A stretch of DNA of 64,000 bases. Origin: Melioribacter roseus (GTDB taxonomy: Bacteria; Bacteroidota; Ignavibacteria; Ignavibacteriales; Melioribacteraceae). Positions 27,566 through 36,513 of this stretch are shown here, piece by piece (the stretch's first letter is position 1; the number at the start of each line of letters is the position of its first letter). Position numbers and translations under genes: made by a program. The notes beneath the pieces are model-generated. The model was not told the origin of the DNA. It did not search any database and saw only the letters and a list, made by a program, of their open reading frames with translations. Location: assembly GCA_020722065.1 (NCBI GenBank), contig DYLK01000011.1, positions 1-64,000 of the forward strand, given 5' to 3'.

Positions 27566-28603
27566 TCAGTATTCTTTTACCAATTTCCCATTTTTATCAA
27601 AGTATAATTCTTTCTCTACTTTACCTTTCTGATTGTATTCATATTTTATTGTGGAATAAGATAAATCTCCCAAAAAAGCACTCATTTCTGTTAAATTATT
27701 AAATTTGTCGAAATATGATTCTTCAATTTTTCTGTTAAATTTGTCGTATTTGTAAACGTATGCTGAAATTCCTTTTTTATCATCGTCTTGTTGATTTTCA
27801 GAATCAAAATATCTTTCTTCAATTATATTTCTCTTATTATCATATTTATAAATAACTTTGGAATATCCGAATGCAATATTTTCAGTTGGATTTCCAAATT
27901 CGTCAAAATGTGCAATTTCTGTAACATCTGATTTTTCATCATATTTGTATTTTACAGCAGCATAATTGAATTCCCTATTTGTTGCCAATTTACCATCAAT
28001 TCCACGAAAATTTACTTCAATTTCATTTCCTAAATTGTCATATTTATAACAAATAGTAGAAAATCCTTCTTCCAATTCAATCAAATTTTCAACTTCATCC
28101 AAATAATTTGATTCAACAACTTTCCCTTTCTCATCAAATTTATTTCTGATATTATAATCGCCGAAAGTTATCTCTTCCCTAATTTCTTTACTTTTATCAA
28201 GATATTTTTTGGAAATCAAATTATTATTCTCAAATTCAAAAATCCATAAATAGAAACCATTTTTGTCAGAAGTTCTCTTTTTTAGATTGTCAAAAAACGA
28301 CAATTTTTGAGTTTTTGAGCCGTATTTTATTTCAACTATTGCTACATTTTCTCCAAAATATGAGTTGTTTGAAAGTAACCCTTTCTGAAAATATTGAATT
28401 TTTATAACCTTTTTATCCTTGTTGAAATCCAATTTGTAAAAATCTTGGTTGGTTAGACTATCTTTTTTTAGCTCAATTTCACCAACAATTTGGTGATTTT
28501 TATCAAATTTTATCGATTTATAATATTTTAGCTTCACTTCGGCTGTAAGATTATTCCCGAAGAACATAATTAAAATCAGTAAGTTAAAAATGTAGTGTTT
28601 CAT
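27566..28603 (-). CDS. Exported protein with YD-like repeats
   Basis: A 345-residue protein with a signal peptide (about 21 residues). The mature part is made of degenerate repeats with the pattern YKYDxxGNxxExxYFDxxGxP, for example YKYDNLGNEIEVNFRGIDG, YKYDEKSDVTEIAHFDEFG, YKYDNKRNIIEERYFDSEN and YKYDKFNRKIEESYFDKFN. They resemble short YD/RHS or MORN-type strand repeats, but there is no RHS core or toxin domain. The protein ends in FDKNGKLVKEY, inside a repeat, which may be natural. I do not recognise a named family; the role is unknown. Confidence 0.65.
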   Translation of the reverse strand: MKHYIFNLLILIMFFGNNLTAEVKLKYYKSIKFDKNHQIVGEIELKKDSLTNQDFYKLDFNKDKKVIKIQYFQKGLLSNNSYFGENVAIVEIKYGSKTQKLSFFDNLKKRTSDKNGFYLWIFEFENNNLISKKYLDKSKEIREEITFGDYNIRNKFDEKGKVVESNYLDEVENLIELEEGFSTICYKYDNLGNEIEVNFRGIDGKLATNREFNYAAVKYKYDEKSDVTEIAHFDEFGNPTENIAFGYSKVIYKYDNKRNIIEERYFDSENQQDDDKKGISAYVYKYDKFNRKIEESYFDKFNNLTEMSAFLGDLSYSTIKYEYNQKGKVEKELYFDKNGKLVKEY

Positions 28604-28667
28604 TTAATTTCCCATTCAATAAATATTCAATAATTCTATTTTATGCTTAAATTTCCCAAATCAGTTT

Positions 28668-29519
28668 CTATAACAAAACTTCAGTAAAAATCTGTCCAAT
28701 TTTTTCTTTGCTGAGTTTTTCAAAATCAACTTTTCGCGGGAATATGATTTTCCCCGCCAAATCAATTGCAGCTGGACTTACCAACATTTGATTTTCGTCT
28801 GACAAATAGTAAAATTCTGGGCGATGTTTTTTTCGTAAAAATACAATTATCTTGAAGTAATTTTCCTCGAAAAACGCCAAAACATTTATCATTTCGCCAT
28901 TTTGGTTGAATTTTTCACTTTTTAATAAATTAACAAATTGCTGTTTAGTTTTCTCTTTATCGGAATTTGAAATTACGAAATGCCGATTTATCGTTTTCTG
29001 TTCATAAAACTGATTTTGATTTGCTATTTTGTTTGCAAAAATTGGTAATTCATCTTTTCTTCCAATTTGAAAATGCAAATGACCTGGGATTGAAGCTCCG
29101 CTTTTTGCTCCATTATAAAAGATGAAATAATTTTCTGGTAAATTTCTACTAATTTCAAGAAAATCTTTAAAGAACAAATCAATATTTTGGTCGATGTGAT
29201 TTTTATGTGCAATTGTGAAATGCTCAGAAAAAATTGGAAATGGATTGACAAGCAAGAAAAAATTTTCAGCTATTTCATATTTAATTTGCCCTTTTGGAAG
29301 ATTATTTTCACACAAAATGCACATTTTTTCAGTTGTTTTCTCAACTTTTGCAATTGTTGATTTTTCCCTTTCGGGATTATATTGAGCTAAAATTCTAATT
29401 TCGCCAAAAACAAATTCCTTTTCTTCAACAAACTGCAATTTTTCGTAATTGCTTTTGGCTAACTCCCAAATTGAAAGTTGTTCTTTCAGAAATCTCGTTA
29501 AAAAATCATTCCCCAGCAT
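28668..29519 (-). CDS. DUF4922, HIT-superfamily nucleotidyltransferase-like protein
   Basis: A 283-residue protein with CILCENNLP (about residue 92, a possible zinc site), a [21 protein letters not shown] strand and [15 protein letters not shown] (about 143-157). The last resembles the HxHxQ active site of the HIT/GalT superfamily, as found in GDP-L-galactose phosphorylase-like and DUF4922 proteins. It overlaps the following glycosyltransferase gene by 14 bases. The pairing of DUF4922 with a glycosyltransferase is known in Bacteroidota and hints at a sugar-nucleotide step. The exact substrate is unknown. Confidence 0.75.
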   Translation of the reverse strand: MLGNDFLTRFLKEQLSIWELAKSNYEKLQFVEEKEFVFGEIRILAQYNPEREKSTIAKVEKTTEKMCILCENNLPKGQIKYEIAENFFLLVNPFPIFSEHFTIAHKNHIDQNIDLFFKDFLEISRNLPENYFIFYNGAKSGASIPGHLHFQIGRKDELPIFANKIANQNQFYEQKTINRHFVISNSDKEKTKQQFVNLLKSEKFNQNGEMINVLAFFEENYFKIIVFLRKKHRPEFYYLSDENQMLVSPAAIDLAGKIIFPRKVDFEKLSKEKIGQIFTEVLL

Positions 29520-30906
29520 TTTGCTCTTGTCGTGCTAAAATTTCGTTAGTTCTTAACAAATCTTTGTAAGAATTGAATTTATTCATTTTTTCGTTCGATA
29601 AATCAGAATCAGAATTCCCTTCCCATCTTCTAACAATATAAATTGGTTCGAAAATGCGGGAAAGTTTGTAATTTCTCGTAATTCGTATCATAACTGAATA
29701 ATCTTCGCCATAACTTACATTTGGGAATCGAATTTGCCGTAAAATTGGCGTAAAAAAAGCTCGCGGCGCCCCAAATCCATTAATTCTTAAGGCATTGTTC
29801 ATTCCGTTACTTTCTGTCCATTCTTCGTGATTTACAATTCCAGGTGGAATTTCTTTTAGCTGGAAATCGGTTATTTTGTAACTTCCCACAACTGCGGCTG
29901 ATTTTTCTGCTGTGAATTTATCAACAATTTTTTGCAATGTTTTTTCATCAAGATAAATGTCATCGCTATCTAATTGCACAGAAAACATTCCGCAATTCTT
30001 ATTGTCAATTGCCAAATTCCAACATCCGCCAATTCCTAAATCAGTTTGTTTTGGAATTATGTGAATCAATTTTTTCTCTTTTTTTGCAAGATTTTTTAGG
30101 ATTTTGGTTGTGTTATCTGTGGAATGATTATCAACAACAATTACATTAAAATTAAAATTAGTTTTTTGCGATAAAGCTGATTCCACTGCATCTGCTATTG
30201 TTTTTTCACGATTTTTCACTGGAATTATTACTGACGCCGTGAATTGAAAATCGGAGTGTTGGTATTCTATTTCTTCAAATTTTGGTTGAATTTTCGCATT
30301 TATCCGCTCAAGAAATAAAGTTGCAACTTCTTCTCTTTCTTTTTGAATTAATTTGTTTTTAATTTTTACATAATCAAAGATTTTCTCGCCCGATTTTCTG
30401 GAATCTTCTTTTTCAACCGAATAGAGAAATTCTGGAATTCGTCCAATTTTCGAAATTTGAGAAACAAACAAGCGAAAATCATAAAAAGAAGAATATTTCC
30501 AATGAAAAGCATCTTGCAAATATTCTGCTAAAATTTTATTATTCACTAACAACAAATTCCCAAATTCAAAATCATCACGAATGCTTCCGAATTGATAATC
30601 AATTGTTCGAAACTCACTTTTTTGATTTCTTTCTGTTTGATAAAAATCTGAATAAATTATTCCATAATTCCCATTTTGTGCAAATTCGATGAATTTCATA
30701 AGATTTTCATCTCGAAATTGCAATTGAGTTTTGCCAAAATATAGAAAAAAATAATCGTTTGTTTCGTGTTTCGAAATCCACAACAATTCTTCTTTTGTAA
30801 GGAAATCTTCATCTTCCAATAAATTGTTTAACTCGCAAAAATGAAATTTTCCCAAAGAAACACGCTTTTTTTCTATTTGATAAATCTGATAAATATTAAT
30901 TTTCAT
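29506..30906 (-). CDS. Glycosyltransferase family 2 protein with extra N-terminal GT-A-like domain
   Basis: A 466-residue protein. The C-terminal half (from about residue 225) is a normal GT2: [35 protein letters not shown], the metal-binding DxD in [12 protein letters not shown], and acceptor-side GFGAPRAFF and [12 protein letters not shown]. The N-terminal 200 residues look like a second, degraded GT-A unit: [43 protein letters not shown]. There is no signal peptide or membrane helix, so it probably acts in the cytosol, perhaps as a fused dimer-like enzyme with one active domain. It is the first gene of a two-gene operon with DUF4922. Confidence 0.8.
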   Translation of the reverse strand: MKINIYQIYQIEKKRVSLGKFHFCELNNLLEDEDFLTKEELLWISKHETNDYFFLYFGKTQLQFRDENLMKFIEFAQNGNYGIIYSDFYQTERNQKSEFRTIDYQFGSIRDDFEFGNLLLVNNKILAEYLQDAFHWKYSSFYDFRLFVSQISKIGRIPEFLYSVEKEDSRKSGEKIFDYVKIKNKLIQKEREEVATLFLERINAKIQPKFEEIEYQHSDFQFTASVIIPVKNREKTIADAVESALSQKTNFNFNVIVVDNHSTDNTTKILKNLAKKEKKLIHIIPKQTDLGIGGCWNLAIDNKNCGMFSVQLDSDDIYLDEKTLQKIVDKFTAEKSAAVVGSYKITDFQLKEIPPGIVNHEEWTESNGMNNALRINGFGAPRAFFTPILRQIRFPNVSYGEDYSVMIRITRNYKLSRIFEPIYIVRRWEGNSDSDLSNEKMNKFNSYKDLLRTNEILARQEQNAGE

Positions 30907-30979
30907 ACTAAATAATTTTGGTTTTAACTATTTCAAAATAATTAAATTAACTTATCAATAATAATTGTTTGTGAAAAAT

Positions 30980-32401
30980 ATGAATAAAGACGAATTTCTT
31001 ACCGCCGAAAAGATTTTGGGGATTTTCCAAAACTTAAAATCAAACGAAAAGGAAATCCGAAAACAAACTTTAGCACAACGCAAAATGAAATTGAAAAAAT
31101 TGCTTTCGGCTGTCGAAAAATTTTCACCCGAAATCGAAAAAGCAATTTTTGAAGACTTTCGAAAATCGCCCGCCGAAGTTCGATTAACCGAAATATTTAT
31201 GGTTACAACCGAAATAAAACACGCAATTCGAAATCTAAAGAATTGGACAAAACCAACTTTAGTTCCAACACCGCTAACTTTATTCGGTTCATCAAGCAAA
31301 ATTATTTATGAACCAAAAGGAATTGTTTTGATAATTTCACCTTGGAATTATCCTTTTCAGCTTGCAATTGGTCCGCTAATTTCTGCAATTTCTGCGGGAA
31401 ATGGCGTAATTATTAAGCCTTCTGAACATAGTCCGAATACTTCGAAAATAATCAAAAAGATGATAGAATCCGTATTTTCGCCCAATGAAATTGCAGTAAT
31501 TGAAGGCGATGCAAAAATCTCTGAAGAACTTCTTAATTTGCCATTTGACCATATTTTCTTTACAGGAAGCACAAAAATTGGAAAGATTGTGATGGAAAAA
31601 GCGGCAAAAAATCTAACAAGCGTAACTTTGGAATTAGGTGGAAAATCACCCGTAATTGTTGATAAAAATTACAATCTGAAAGAAGCAGCTCAAAGAATTG
31701 CTTGGGGGAAATTGATAAATGCTGGACAAACTTGCATCGCTCCAGATTATTTGATAATTCCTTCTTGTATTGAAGAAGTATTTGTTAAACAACTCAAAGA
31801 AAATGTAGAAAAAATGTATGGGAAAATTGGCACTTTGCAAGGGAATGGTGATTTTTGCCGAATAATAAATCCAACGCACGCAAACAGATTAAAAGAATTG
31901 CTTGATGATGCAATTGAGAAAGGTGCAAAAATTCAATTCGGCGGGAAAATTGGAGAAGATAATTTCTTTGAGCCAACAGTTTTAACAAACGTTTCTCTCG
32001 ATTCCAAAATTATGAAAGAAGAAATTTTTGGACCAATTTTGCCAATATTAAATAGCTATTCTTACGAGGAAATTGTTGAAATTGCAAACAAAAATCCCAA
32101 ACCGCTTGCTTTGTATATTTTTAGTAACGATAAAAAGTTTATAAATGATTTAATTCACGATATTCCTTCTGGTGGAACAGCAATTAATGATGTTGTAGTT
32201 CATTTTGTTAACTATAATTTGCCTTTTGGTGGAATTAATTCAAGCGGAATTGGAAGTAGTCACGGTGAATTTGGATTTAAGACTTTTTCTCATCATCGTT
32301 CAGTTATGAAACAACCAAAATTTACATCTCTAAAAATGTTTTATCCACCATATTCTAAATTTGTGGAAAAAATGATTGATTTAACAATAAGATATTTTTA
32401 A
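30980..32401 (+). CDS. Aldehyde dehydrogenase (class 3-like)
   Basis: About 473 residues from ATG 30980; TTG 30965 in the same frame is possible but adds only five residues and has no better ribosome site. Motifs: the cofactor loop SPWNYPFQLAIGPLI, FFTGSTKIGKIVMEKAA, the catalytic Glu in TLELGGKSPVIV, and the catalytic Cys in NAGQTCIAPDYLII. EEIFGPILPI and the C-terminal INDVVVHFVNYNLPFGGINSSGIGSSHGEFGFKTFSH are standard for fatty-aldehyde-type ALDHs. The C-terminus holds a hydrophobic/aromatic stretch (KMFYPPYSKFVEKMIDLTIRYF) that may bind membranes, as in class 3 fatty aldehyde dehydrogenases. Its stop overlaps the next ATG by one base. Confidence 0.92.
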   Translation: MNKDEFLTAEKILGIFQNLKSNEKEIRKQTLAQRKMKLKKLLSAVEKFSPEIEKAIFEDFRKSPAEVRLTEIFMVTTEIKHAIRNLKNWTKPTLVPTPLTLFGSSSKIIYEPKGIVLIISPWNYPFQLAIGPLISAISAGNGVIIKPSEHSPNTSKIIKKMIESVFSPNEIAVIEGDAKISEELLNLPFDHIFFTGSTKIGKIVMEKAAKNLTSVTLELGGKSPVIVDKNYNLKEAAQRIAWGKLINAGQTCIAPDYLIIPSCIEEVFVKQLKENVEKMYGKIGTLQGNGDFCRIINPTHANRLKELLDDAIEKGAKIQFGGKIGEDNFFEPTVLTNVSLDSKIMKEEIFGPILPILNSYSYEEIVEIANKNPKPLALYIFSNDKKFINDLIHDIPSGGTAINDVVVHFVNYNLPFGGINSSGIGSSHGEFGFKTFSHHRSVMKQPKFTSLKMFYPPYSKFVEKMIDLTIRYF

Positions 32402-32832
32402 TGGAAAAGAAAACATCAATATTAATTTTATGTACGGGGAATTCGTGCAGAAGCCAAATGGCGAAAGGAATTTTATCATATTTAGATAAAAATTTATTAG
32501 TAGAATCAGCTGGAACTTTCCCATCTGGAAAAGTTCATCCACTTGCAATTGAAGTGATGAACGAAATTGGAATTGACATTTCATCATATAAACCGACAAA
32601 TGTAAATCAATTTATAAATCAATCTTTCGATTTTGTAATTACAGTCTGTGATGATGCAAACGAAAATTGCCCAGTTTTTCTTGGAAAAGTAGTTAATCGT
32701 TTACACATTGGTTTTCGTGATCCAGCAAAAGCTGAAGGAACTGAAGAAGAGATTTTAGCGTTTTTCAAAATAATTAGAGATGAAATAATTGTTGAATTTT
32801 CAAAATTTTACAAGCAAATAATAGGAATTTAA
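32401..32832 (+). CDS. arsC: Arsenate reductase, LMW protein-tyrosine-phosphatase type
   Basis: A 143-residue protein. The P-loop CTGNSCRSQMA starts at Cys11, the nucleophile, as in thioredoxin-coupled ArsC (Cys10 in pI258 ArsC). The redox pair Cys83 and Cys90, in VCDDANENCPVF, matches Cys82/Cys89 of that enzyme, which supports an arsenate reductase over a tyrosine phosphatase. HIGFRDPAKAEG carries the acid Asp. No arsenite exporter or ArsR is nearby. It sits between two aldehyde dehydrogenase genes, overlapping the first by one base and one base before the second. Confidence 0.9.
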   Translation: MEKKTSILILCTGNSCRSQMAKGILSYLDKNLLVESAGTFPSGKVHPLAIEVMNEIGIDISSYKPTNVNQFINQSFDFVITVCDDANENCPVFLGKVVNRLHIGFRDPAKAEGTEEEILAFFKIIRDEIIVEFSKFYKQIIGI

Positions 32833-32833
32833 A

Positions 32834-34201
32834 ATGCGAATTGAATCTAAAAATCCCGCTACAAACCGAACAATTGAAGTTTTTGCTGAATATTCAGAAG
32901 AGCAAGTTGATGGTTTAATTCAACAAACACACGAAACATTTTTAGAATGGAAAAACACAACTTTCCCTGAAAGAAGTGAATTAATGCTAAAAGTTGCGGA
33001 AATTTTACGCGAGAACAAACAAGAATATGCCAGAATTATGACACTTGAAATGGGAAAGCCAATTACACAAGCAATTGCGGAAGTCGAAAAATGTGCTTGG
33101 GTTTGTCAATATTATGCAGAAAATGCAGAATCAATTCTTAAAAATGAAATTATTCAAACTGATGCAAGCGAAAGTTATGTAGAATTTGACCCAATTGGAA
33201 TTGTATTTGCGGTAATGCCTTGGAATTTTCCATTTTGGCAAGTTTTCAGATTTGCAGCGCCCGCTTTGATGGCTGGAAATGTAGCTTTATTAAAACACGC
33301 CTCAAATGTTCCACTAAGTGCGTTGGCAATCGAAGAAATTTTTCAACTTGCTGGTTTTCCACAAAACACCTTTACAACTTTGCTAATTTCATCACGCGAA
33401 GTACAAAGAGTGATTGAAAATCCACTTGTAAAAGCTTCAACAATTACAGGAAGCGAGCCAGCAGGAAGTAAAGTTGCTGAAATTTCGGGAAAGAATATCA
33501 AAACTTCAGTTTTAGAGCTTGGCGGAAGCGACCCATTTATTATTCTTGAAGATGCAGATATTGAAAAAGCTGCTAAAATCGGTGTTTTTGCCAGAATTAT
33601 TAACAACGGTCAAAGTTGTATTGCAGCAAAAAGATTTATTTATGTAGAAAAGATTGCCGAGCAATTCGAGAAATTATTCATAGAAAATATGTCGAAATTG
33701 AAAATTGGAGATCCCATGAATGAAGAAACTGAACTTGGTCCAATTGCTCGCGAAGATTTACTTATGGAATTAGATATGCAAGTTCAAACTTCAATAAAAC
33801 AAGGTGCAACTTTATTGCTTGGCGGCAGTAGAATTGAAGGAATCGGAGCTTTTTATCAGCCAACTATTCTTTCAAATGTAAAAAAAGGAATGTTGGCTTA
33901 TTCTGAAGAATTATTTGGTCCAGTTGCAATTTTTATTAAAGTGAAAGATGAAGAAGAAGCAATTCAAGTTGCAAATGATTCTGAATTTGGTTTAGGTGCT
34001 TCGCTTTGGACAAGCGATTTGGAGAAAGCAAAATTAATTGCAAAACGAATTGAATCTGGTTCAGTATTTATAAATGGAATGGTGAAATCTGACCCGCGAT
34101 TGCCTTTCGGTGGAATTAAAAAATCTGGCTTCGGTCGCGAACTTTCCCATTATGGAATCAAGGAATTCGTAAATATCAAAACCATTTGGATAGCAAACTG
34201 A
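32834..34201 (+). CDS. NAD(P)-dependent succinate-semialdehyde dehydrogenase-like ALDH
   Basis: A 455-residue ALDH. Motifs: TLEMGKPITQA, FAVMPWNFPFWQVFRFAAPALMAGN, TGSEPAGSKVAE, the catalytic Glu in VLELGGSDPFIILEDAD, and the catalytic Cys in NNGQSCIAAKRFIYVE. The N-terminal MRIESKNPATNRTIEVF and the ELFGPVAIFIKVKDEEEAI segment fit the GabD/SSADH branch. LGASLWTSDLEKA and RLPFGGIKKSGFGRELSHYGIKEFVNIKTIWI complete it. Only one base follows arsC, so the three genes form an operon. The true aldehyde substrate is not shown by the sequence. Confidence 0.88.
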   Translation: MRIESKNPATNRTIEVFAEYSEEQVDGLIQQTHETFLEWKNTTFPERSELMLKVAEILRENKQEYARIMTLEMGKPITQAIAEVEKCAWVCQYYAENAESILKNEIIQTDASESYVEFDPIGIVFAVMPWNFPFWQVFRFAAPALMAGNVALLKHASNVPLSALAIEEIFQLAGFPQNTFTTLLISSREVQRVIENPLVKASTITGSEPAGSKVAEISGKNIKTSVLELGGSDPFIILEDADIEKAAKIGVFARIINNGQSCIAAKRFIYVEKIAEQFEKLFIENMSKLKIGDPMNEETELGPIAREDLLMELDMQVQTSIKQGATLLLGGSRIEGIGAFYQPTILSNVKKGMLAYSEELFGPVAIFIKVKDEEEAIQVANDSEFGLGASLWTSDLEKAKLIAKRIESGSVFINGMVKSDPRLPFGGIKKSGFGRELSHYGIKEFVNIKTIWIAN

Positions 34202-34462
34202 ACATTGATTTATTTATGTTCTTAGTTTCAACCAGCAACTGCGACAAGTTTAAGAAAAATTATTGAAAAATAATTCATTAGGTAATAATAAAATCTTAAT
34301 TTTCACTGATTACTCATTACTGACATTTTCAAATTCATGAATCTAATTGCTCTATATTATTAATTTTTATATTATTACAACTACACAAAATTTCTTATAA
34401 TTTAATTAACATTTGTTTTTTATAATTACTAACTTTAGAAAAATAAAATTGAATCATTATAA

Positions 34463-35215
34463 ATGAAAAGACTGCTTATTATTCCATCAATAGACATTAA
34501 ACACGGAAAAACTGCAAGAATTGTACAGGGAATTCCAGAATTAAATACGCCAAATTATGGCAACGATCCTTTGGAAATGGCTATGATTTGGAGAACAGAA
34601 AATGCAAAAATTCTTCATGTTGTTGATTTTGATGCTGTACATCAATCAGAGAAAAGAAATTTTGAAATCATTGGAGAAATGTGTCAAAGTGTTATAATCC
34701 CAATAGAATATGGTGGAGGAATTCATTCATTAGAAACAGCAGAAATTTTATTTGACCTTGGTGTTTACAGACTTGTTGTTGGTTCACTTTTTTTTGATGA
34801 TCAAAAGGAATTCTCAAAAATCTTAGATAAATTTGGTCCATCTAGAATTTCTGCGACAATTGATGTCCGTGACAATGAAGTTCTTGTTCATTCCAGACAT
34901 GATAGAACTGGGAAATTACCTTTAGAAGTTGCATTTGAGATGAAACAAATGGGAATAGAAAGATTTATAGTTACTGATATTGCAAGAAATGGAATGCTTA
35001 AACGAGCAAATATTGAACTTTCTAGAACTATTGCTCTTGAAACTGGAATAAAAGTTACACATAGTGGTGGCATTACAAGTTATGAAGATTTGCTTTTACT
35101 TCAGGCTGAAGTTGAATCTGGAGTTGATTCTGCAATTATCGGAAGAGCTTTATACGAAAATAGATTTTCTTGTCAGAAATTATGGCGACAAGCTGAACTT
35201 GGACTATTCAATTAG
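34463..35215 (+). CDS. HisA/HisF-family TIM-barrel protein, HisA paralogue
   Basis: A 250-residue half-barrel-duplicated TIM barrel. HisA-type catalytic positions are kept: Asp11 in IPSIDIKHGKTARIVQG and Asp134 in SATIDVRDNEV. The phosphate sites EYGGGIHSLETAE and THSGGITSYEDL are also present, as is TDIARNGMLKRANIEL (cf. TDIxRDGTLxGxN). The HisA substrate motif after the second Asp (xxxGW) is replaced by LVHSRHDRTG, so it may not be the histidine-pathway isomerase. No other his gene is in the window. It is preceded by a 261-base AT-rich gap and followed by UspA after 8 bases. Confidence 0.8.
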   Translation: MKRLLIIPSIDIKHGKTARIVQGIPELNTPNYGNDPLEMAMIWRTENAKILHVVDFDAVHQSEKRNFEIIGEMCQSVIIPIEYGGGIHSLETAEILFDLGVYRLVVGSLFFDDQKEFSKILDKFGPSRISATIDVRDNEVLVHSRHDRTGKLPLEVAFEMKQMGIERFIVTDIARNGMLKRANIELSRTIALETGIKVTHSGGITSYEDLLLLQAEVESGVDSAIIGRALYENRFSCQKLWRQAELGLFN

Positions 35216-35223
35216 GAGGTTTT

Positions 35224-35700
35224 ATGTTTCAAATTAAAAAAATCATGGTTCCTATCGATTTTTCTGATTATTCAAAAAAAGCTTTGGAATATGCTACTGA
35301 ATTCGCACAAAAGATGAATTCTAAAATCTATTTGATTTATGTTTTTGAACCTATGATTTACCCAACAGATTTTTCTTTTGGTGAAGTAATTCCAATTTCT
35401 CATCAAGAAGATTTGGCTGAAAAAGCGAAATCTGAATTAAAACTTCTTGCTGAATCAAACATTTCTGATAAAGTTGATTGGGAAATAATTATTAAAACAG
35501 GAAGACCATTTTCTCAAATTAACGAAACTGCACGAGAAATTGATGCCGATTTGATAATTATCGCAACTCACGGACACACAGGCGTTGAACACATTTTCTT
35601 TGGTAGCACTGCTGAAAAAGTTGTTCGAAAAGCTCCTTGTCCAGTATTAACTTTACGCGAACCAATAAAAGGATTTGAATTTAACAAAAATGGAAACTAA
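35224..35700 (+). CDS. Universal stress protein (UspA family)
   Basis: A 158-residue single-domain Usp. KIMVPIDFSDYSKKALEYA is the N-terminal ATP-binding motif. The C-terminal ATHGHTGVEHIFFGSTAEKVVRKAPCPVLTLR matches the G-2x-G-9x-G(S/T) nucleotide-binding pattern, so it is likely an ATP-binding type. A strong AGGAGG-type Shine-Dalgarno site lies just before the ATG. It lies between the HisA-like gene and an eIF2B-like gene, the latter overlapping its end. Confidence 0.9.
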   Translation: MFQIKKIMVPIDFSDYSKKALEYATEFAQKMNSKIYLIYVFEPMIYPTDFSFGEVIPISHQEDLAEKAKSELKLLAESNISDKVDWEIIIKTGRPFSQINETAREIDADLIIIATHGHTGVEHIFFGSTAEKVVRKAPCPVLTLREPIKGFEFNKNGN

Positions 35701-36469
35701 CTTATCTCTCGCAAAAATACTTGGCGATAATAAATCTGGTAGTGTGGAATTACTACTCAAAATAAATGCTTTTCTTAAAGTTGAAATAGAGAAGAATGAA
35801 GACATATCAGATTTTATTGTCATTTTAAGAAATCATTTTCGCCCTTATGCGGCTATTGAAGATTATTTCGATAAATTAAGTCGAATTGAGAATAAAAATT
35901 ACCTTCCGTATTTACTTGATTTCGAAAGAAAACGACAAAACGTTTTCCTTGGAATTTATTTGAATTTAAAACCACATCTTTTCCCAAAAGCAAAAATTAT
36001 CACTATTTCTAACAGTAAAACTCTACTTTCTGTCTTTGAACTTGCAGCAAAAGATTTTCCAGATTTAGAATATTTTATCTCAGAAAGCAGACCTGTAAAT
36101 GAAGGGAGATTATTAGCAAACAAATTATCTGAATTTTCGGATAATGTCTCTTTAATCACAGAAGCGATGCATTCTAAATTTGTTGAAAAATCTGATTTGT
36201 GCATAATTGGGACTGATAAAATTTTGGAAAATCATAACGTGATAAACAAAATTGGCTCTAAGAATTTAGCAATTTTGTGTAAATATTATAATAAACCGTT
36301 TATTGTTTTATCAGAAAAATCGAAATTCTCGCGAGAGAAAACACTAGAGCAAAGTATTCACAGTAGTTTGGAAATTTATGGTGAATCTTGCAATTTTAGA
36401 ATTGCGGAAAATCATTATTTTGAGGAAATTCCCAAAGATTTAGTTACACATCTAATTATTGAAGAATAG
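35690..36469 (+). CDS. eIF2B alpha/beta/delta-like protein (MtnA superfamily)
   Basis: A 259-residue protein from ATG 35690, which overlaps the Usp stop by 11 bases; a TTG at 35675 in frame is less likely. The C-terminal two-thirds carries the IF-2B Rossmann signatures: SESRPVNEGRLLANKL (cf. ESRP/ETRP), CIIGTDKILENHNVINKIGSKNLAILCKYYNKPFIVL (cf. GADxIxxxGxVxNKxG). The conserved Asp of GTDKI is present. The catalytic Cys of MtnA and of ribose-1,5-bisphosphate isomerases (in a THCN-like motif) is replaced in IITISNSKTLLSVFEL, as in the regulatory eIF2B subunits. The function in bacteria is unknown. Confidence 0.78.
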   Translation: METNLSLAKILGDNKSGSVELLLKINAFLKVEIEKNEDISDFIVILRNHFRPYAAIEDYFDKLSRIENKNYLPYLLDFERKRQNVFLGIYLNLKPHLFPKAKIITISNSKTLLSVFELAAKDFPDLEYFISESRPVNEGRLLANKLSEFSDNVSLITEAMHSKFVEKSDLCIIGTDKILENHNVINKIGSKNLAILCKYYNKPFIVLSEKSKFSREKTLEQSIHSSLEIYGESCNFRIAENHYFEEIPKDLVTHLIIEE

Positions 36470-36475
36470 AATTTG

Positions 36476-36513
36476 GGAATTAGATTTTGTCATTGAATGA
36501 AAAATCTAATTCC
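36476..36513. terminator. Perfect 13-bp hairpin between convergent genes
   Basis: The arms GGAATTAGATTTT (36476-36488) and AAAATCTAATTCC (36501-36513) are perfect complements with a 12-base loop. The second arm overlaps the last codons of the minus-strand LysE gene, and the first begins just after the stop of the eIF2B-like gene. It may terminate both transcripts, although no strong T-run follows in either direction. Confidence 0.55.

Noticed and set aside
34202-34462. Riboswitch in the gap before the HisA-like gene
   Set aside because: The 261 bases are AT-rich with no GC-containing paired elements or known riboswitch core.
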